DNA from: Candidatus Gastranaerophilales bacterium
GTDB lineage: Bacteria; Cyanobacteriota; Vampirovibrionia; Gastranaerophilales; Gastranaerophilaceae
DNA length: 64,000 bases
Reading direction: 5' to 3'
Assembly (NCBI GenBank): GCA_944325885.1
Contig: CALVBT010000009.1
Coordinates: 1-64,000 of the forward strand
Below the pieces are notes generated by a model. It had not been told where the DNA came from and did no database searches. It saw only the letters and a program-made list of their open reading frames with translations. A program made the position numbers and the translations under genes. Positions 63,630-64,000 of this stretch are shown here, one piece after another. Position 1 is the stretch's first letter. The number at the start of each line of letters is the position of its first letter.

Positions 63630-64000
63630 ATGACAGAGAGCTACTCATATGATAGTTCAATAAAAAGATATAGCTATCCTGTTAGCTATACATCTCAAGC
63701 AGACTCTACCGCTGCAAATGACAGCACAAGTCTGCAAGTCTATGGTGCAAACTTACCGGAAGCAGACCAAGCTCAACAAGAAGAAACTAAAACAAGAAAT
63801 TTTGATATAGACGAACTTGTTAAAAAATACAAAGATGACCCGTCAAAAATTTTGGACGAACTGGGCATCAATTTTACTGAAGAACAGAAAAAAGAATTAG
63901 AATCACTTATTAAAGATAAAAAAAGCTTGCGCTCATTCTTAAATATTGCGCAGAACAAAGACCTCAATGCTGCAGACATATTTGAAGGTATGAAAAAGAC
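63630..64000 (+). CDS. partial hypothetical protein, cut by window end
   Basis: Open from ATG 63630 to the window edge, 123 codons so far. The N-terminus is Ser/Tyr/Gln-rich (SYDSSIKRYSYPVSYTSQ), then a charged helical region (IDELVKKYKDDPSKILDELG, EEQKKELESLIKDKKSLRSFL). ACAAGAGAG lies just upstream. No family recognised and no signal peptide. A TATATATATA tract about 55 bases upstream resembles that before the 44248 gene. Confidence 0.7.
   Translation, partial: MTESYSYDSSIKRYSYPVSYTSQADSTAANDSTSLQVYGANLPEADQAQQEETKTRNFDIDELVKKYKDDPSKILDELGINFTEEQKKELESLIKDKKSLRSFLNIAQNKDLNAADIFEGMKK

Overview
The window is AT-rich, densely packed bacterial chromosome from a diderm heterotroph. The best guess for the source is a gut member of the non-photosynthetic Cyanobacteria sister group (Vampirovibrionia / Candidatus Gastranaerophilales, formerly Melainabacteria). 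This rests on my recollection of its lineage-specific protein families: paralogues beginning MGMAASQARYLGLTARKTN, and large membrane proteins with an FKG motif. No phototrophy genes, phage genes, transposases, tRNA/rRNA genes or CRISPR arrays were seen. Taxonomy was not checked against a database.

Layout. 0.2-6.2 kb holds lineage-specific proteins around an APC amino-acid permease. 6.4-7.7 kb holds ftsZ (GTG start, own terminator). 7.7-14.3 kb is a minus-strand block: family-4 uracil-DNA glycosylase, SEC-C protein, pgeF, upp, an MCE-domain protein, a metallopeptidase-like protein, cutA and a GlcD/LctD-type FAD oxidase. 14.5-19.3 kb holds an HtrA-type protease lacking PDZ domains and a minus-strand cluster with three paralogues of a paired-helix family plus a glycine-rich protein; a fourth paralogue lies at 44.2 kb. 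19.6-21.1 kb holds ilvC and a divergent structured region with a terminator/anti-terminator-like pair and a branched-chain-rich 26-codon ORF. 22.6-28.0 kb is a minus-strand set: MnmD-like methyltransferase, FAD oxidoreductase, ribE, ribBA, GNAT. 28.3 kb holds an orphan NarL-type response regulator. 29-33.2 kb is a nadB-nadC-etfB-etfA operon.

33.4-34.9 kb holds two proline/glutamine-rich proteins sharing a PEYNAIKI box. 35-40 kb holds a fused radical-SAM/DUF2344 protein and RNase E/G. 40.5 kb holds coaX. 41.3-44 kb holds a secreted protein, lspA and an RluA-type pseudouridine synthase. 44.9 kb holds engB. 46.2-48.5 kb holds hisB and a HisC-HAD fusion. 48.9 kb holds ligA, which appears to start at AUU. 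51 kb holds an Orn/Lys/Arg decarboxylase. 52.3-57.0 kb is a minus-strand operon: PxpA-like protein without its catalytic histidines, YvcK, panB, panC and a membrane protein. 57.2-59 kb holds rimP-nusA behind a leader hairpin, followed by a U32 peptidase/RlhA-like gene, rplI, a large membrane protein and a partial gene at the right edge.

Together the metabolic genes indicate biosynthesis of NAD, riboflavin, pantothenate/CoA, histidine and branched-chain amino acids, with Etf-based electron transfer. Operons are tightly packed with many TAATG/ATGA stop-start overlaps, and most isolated genes carry clear stem-plus-T-run terminators.
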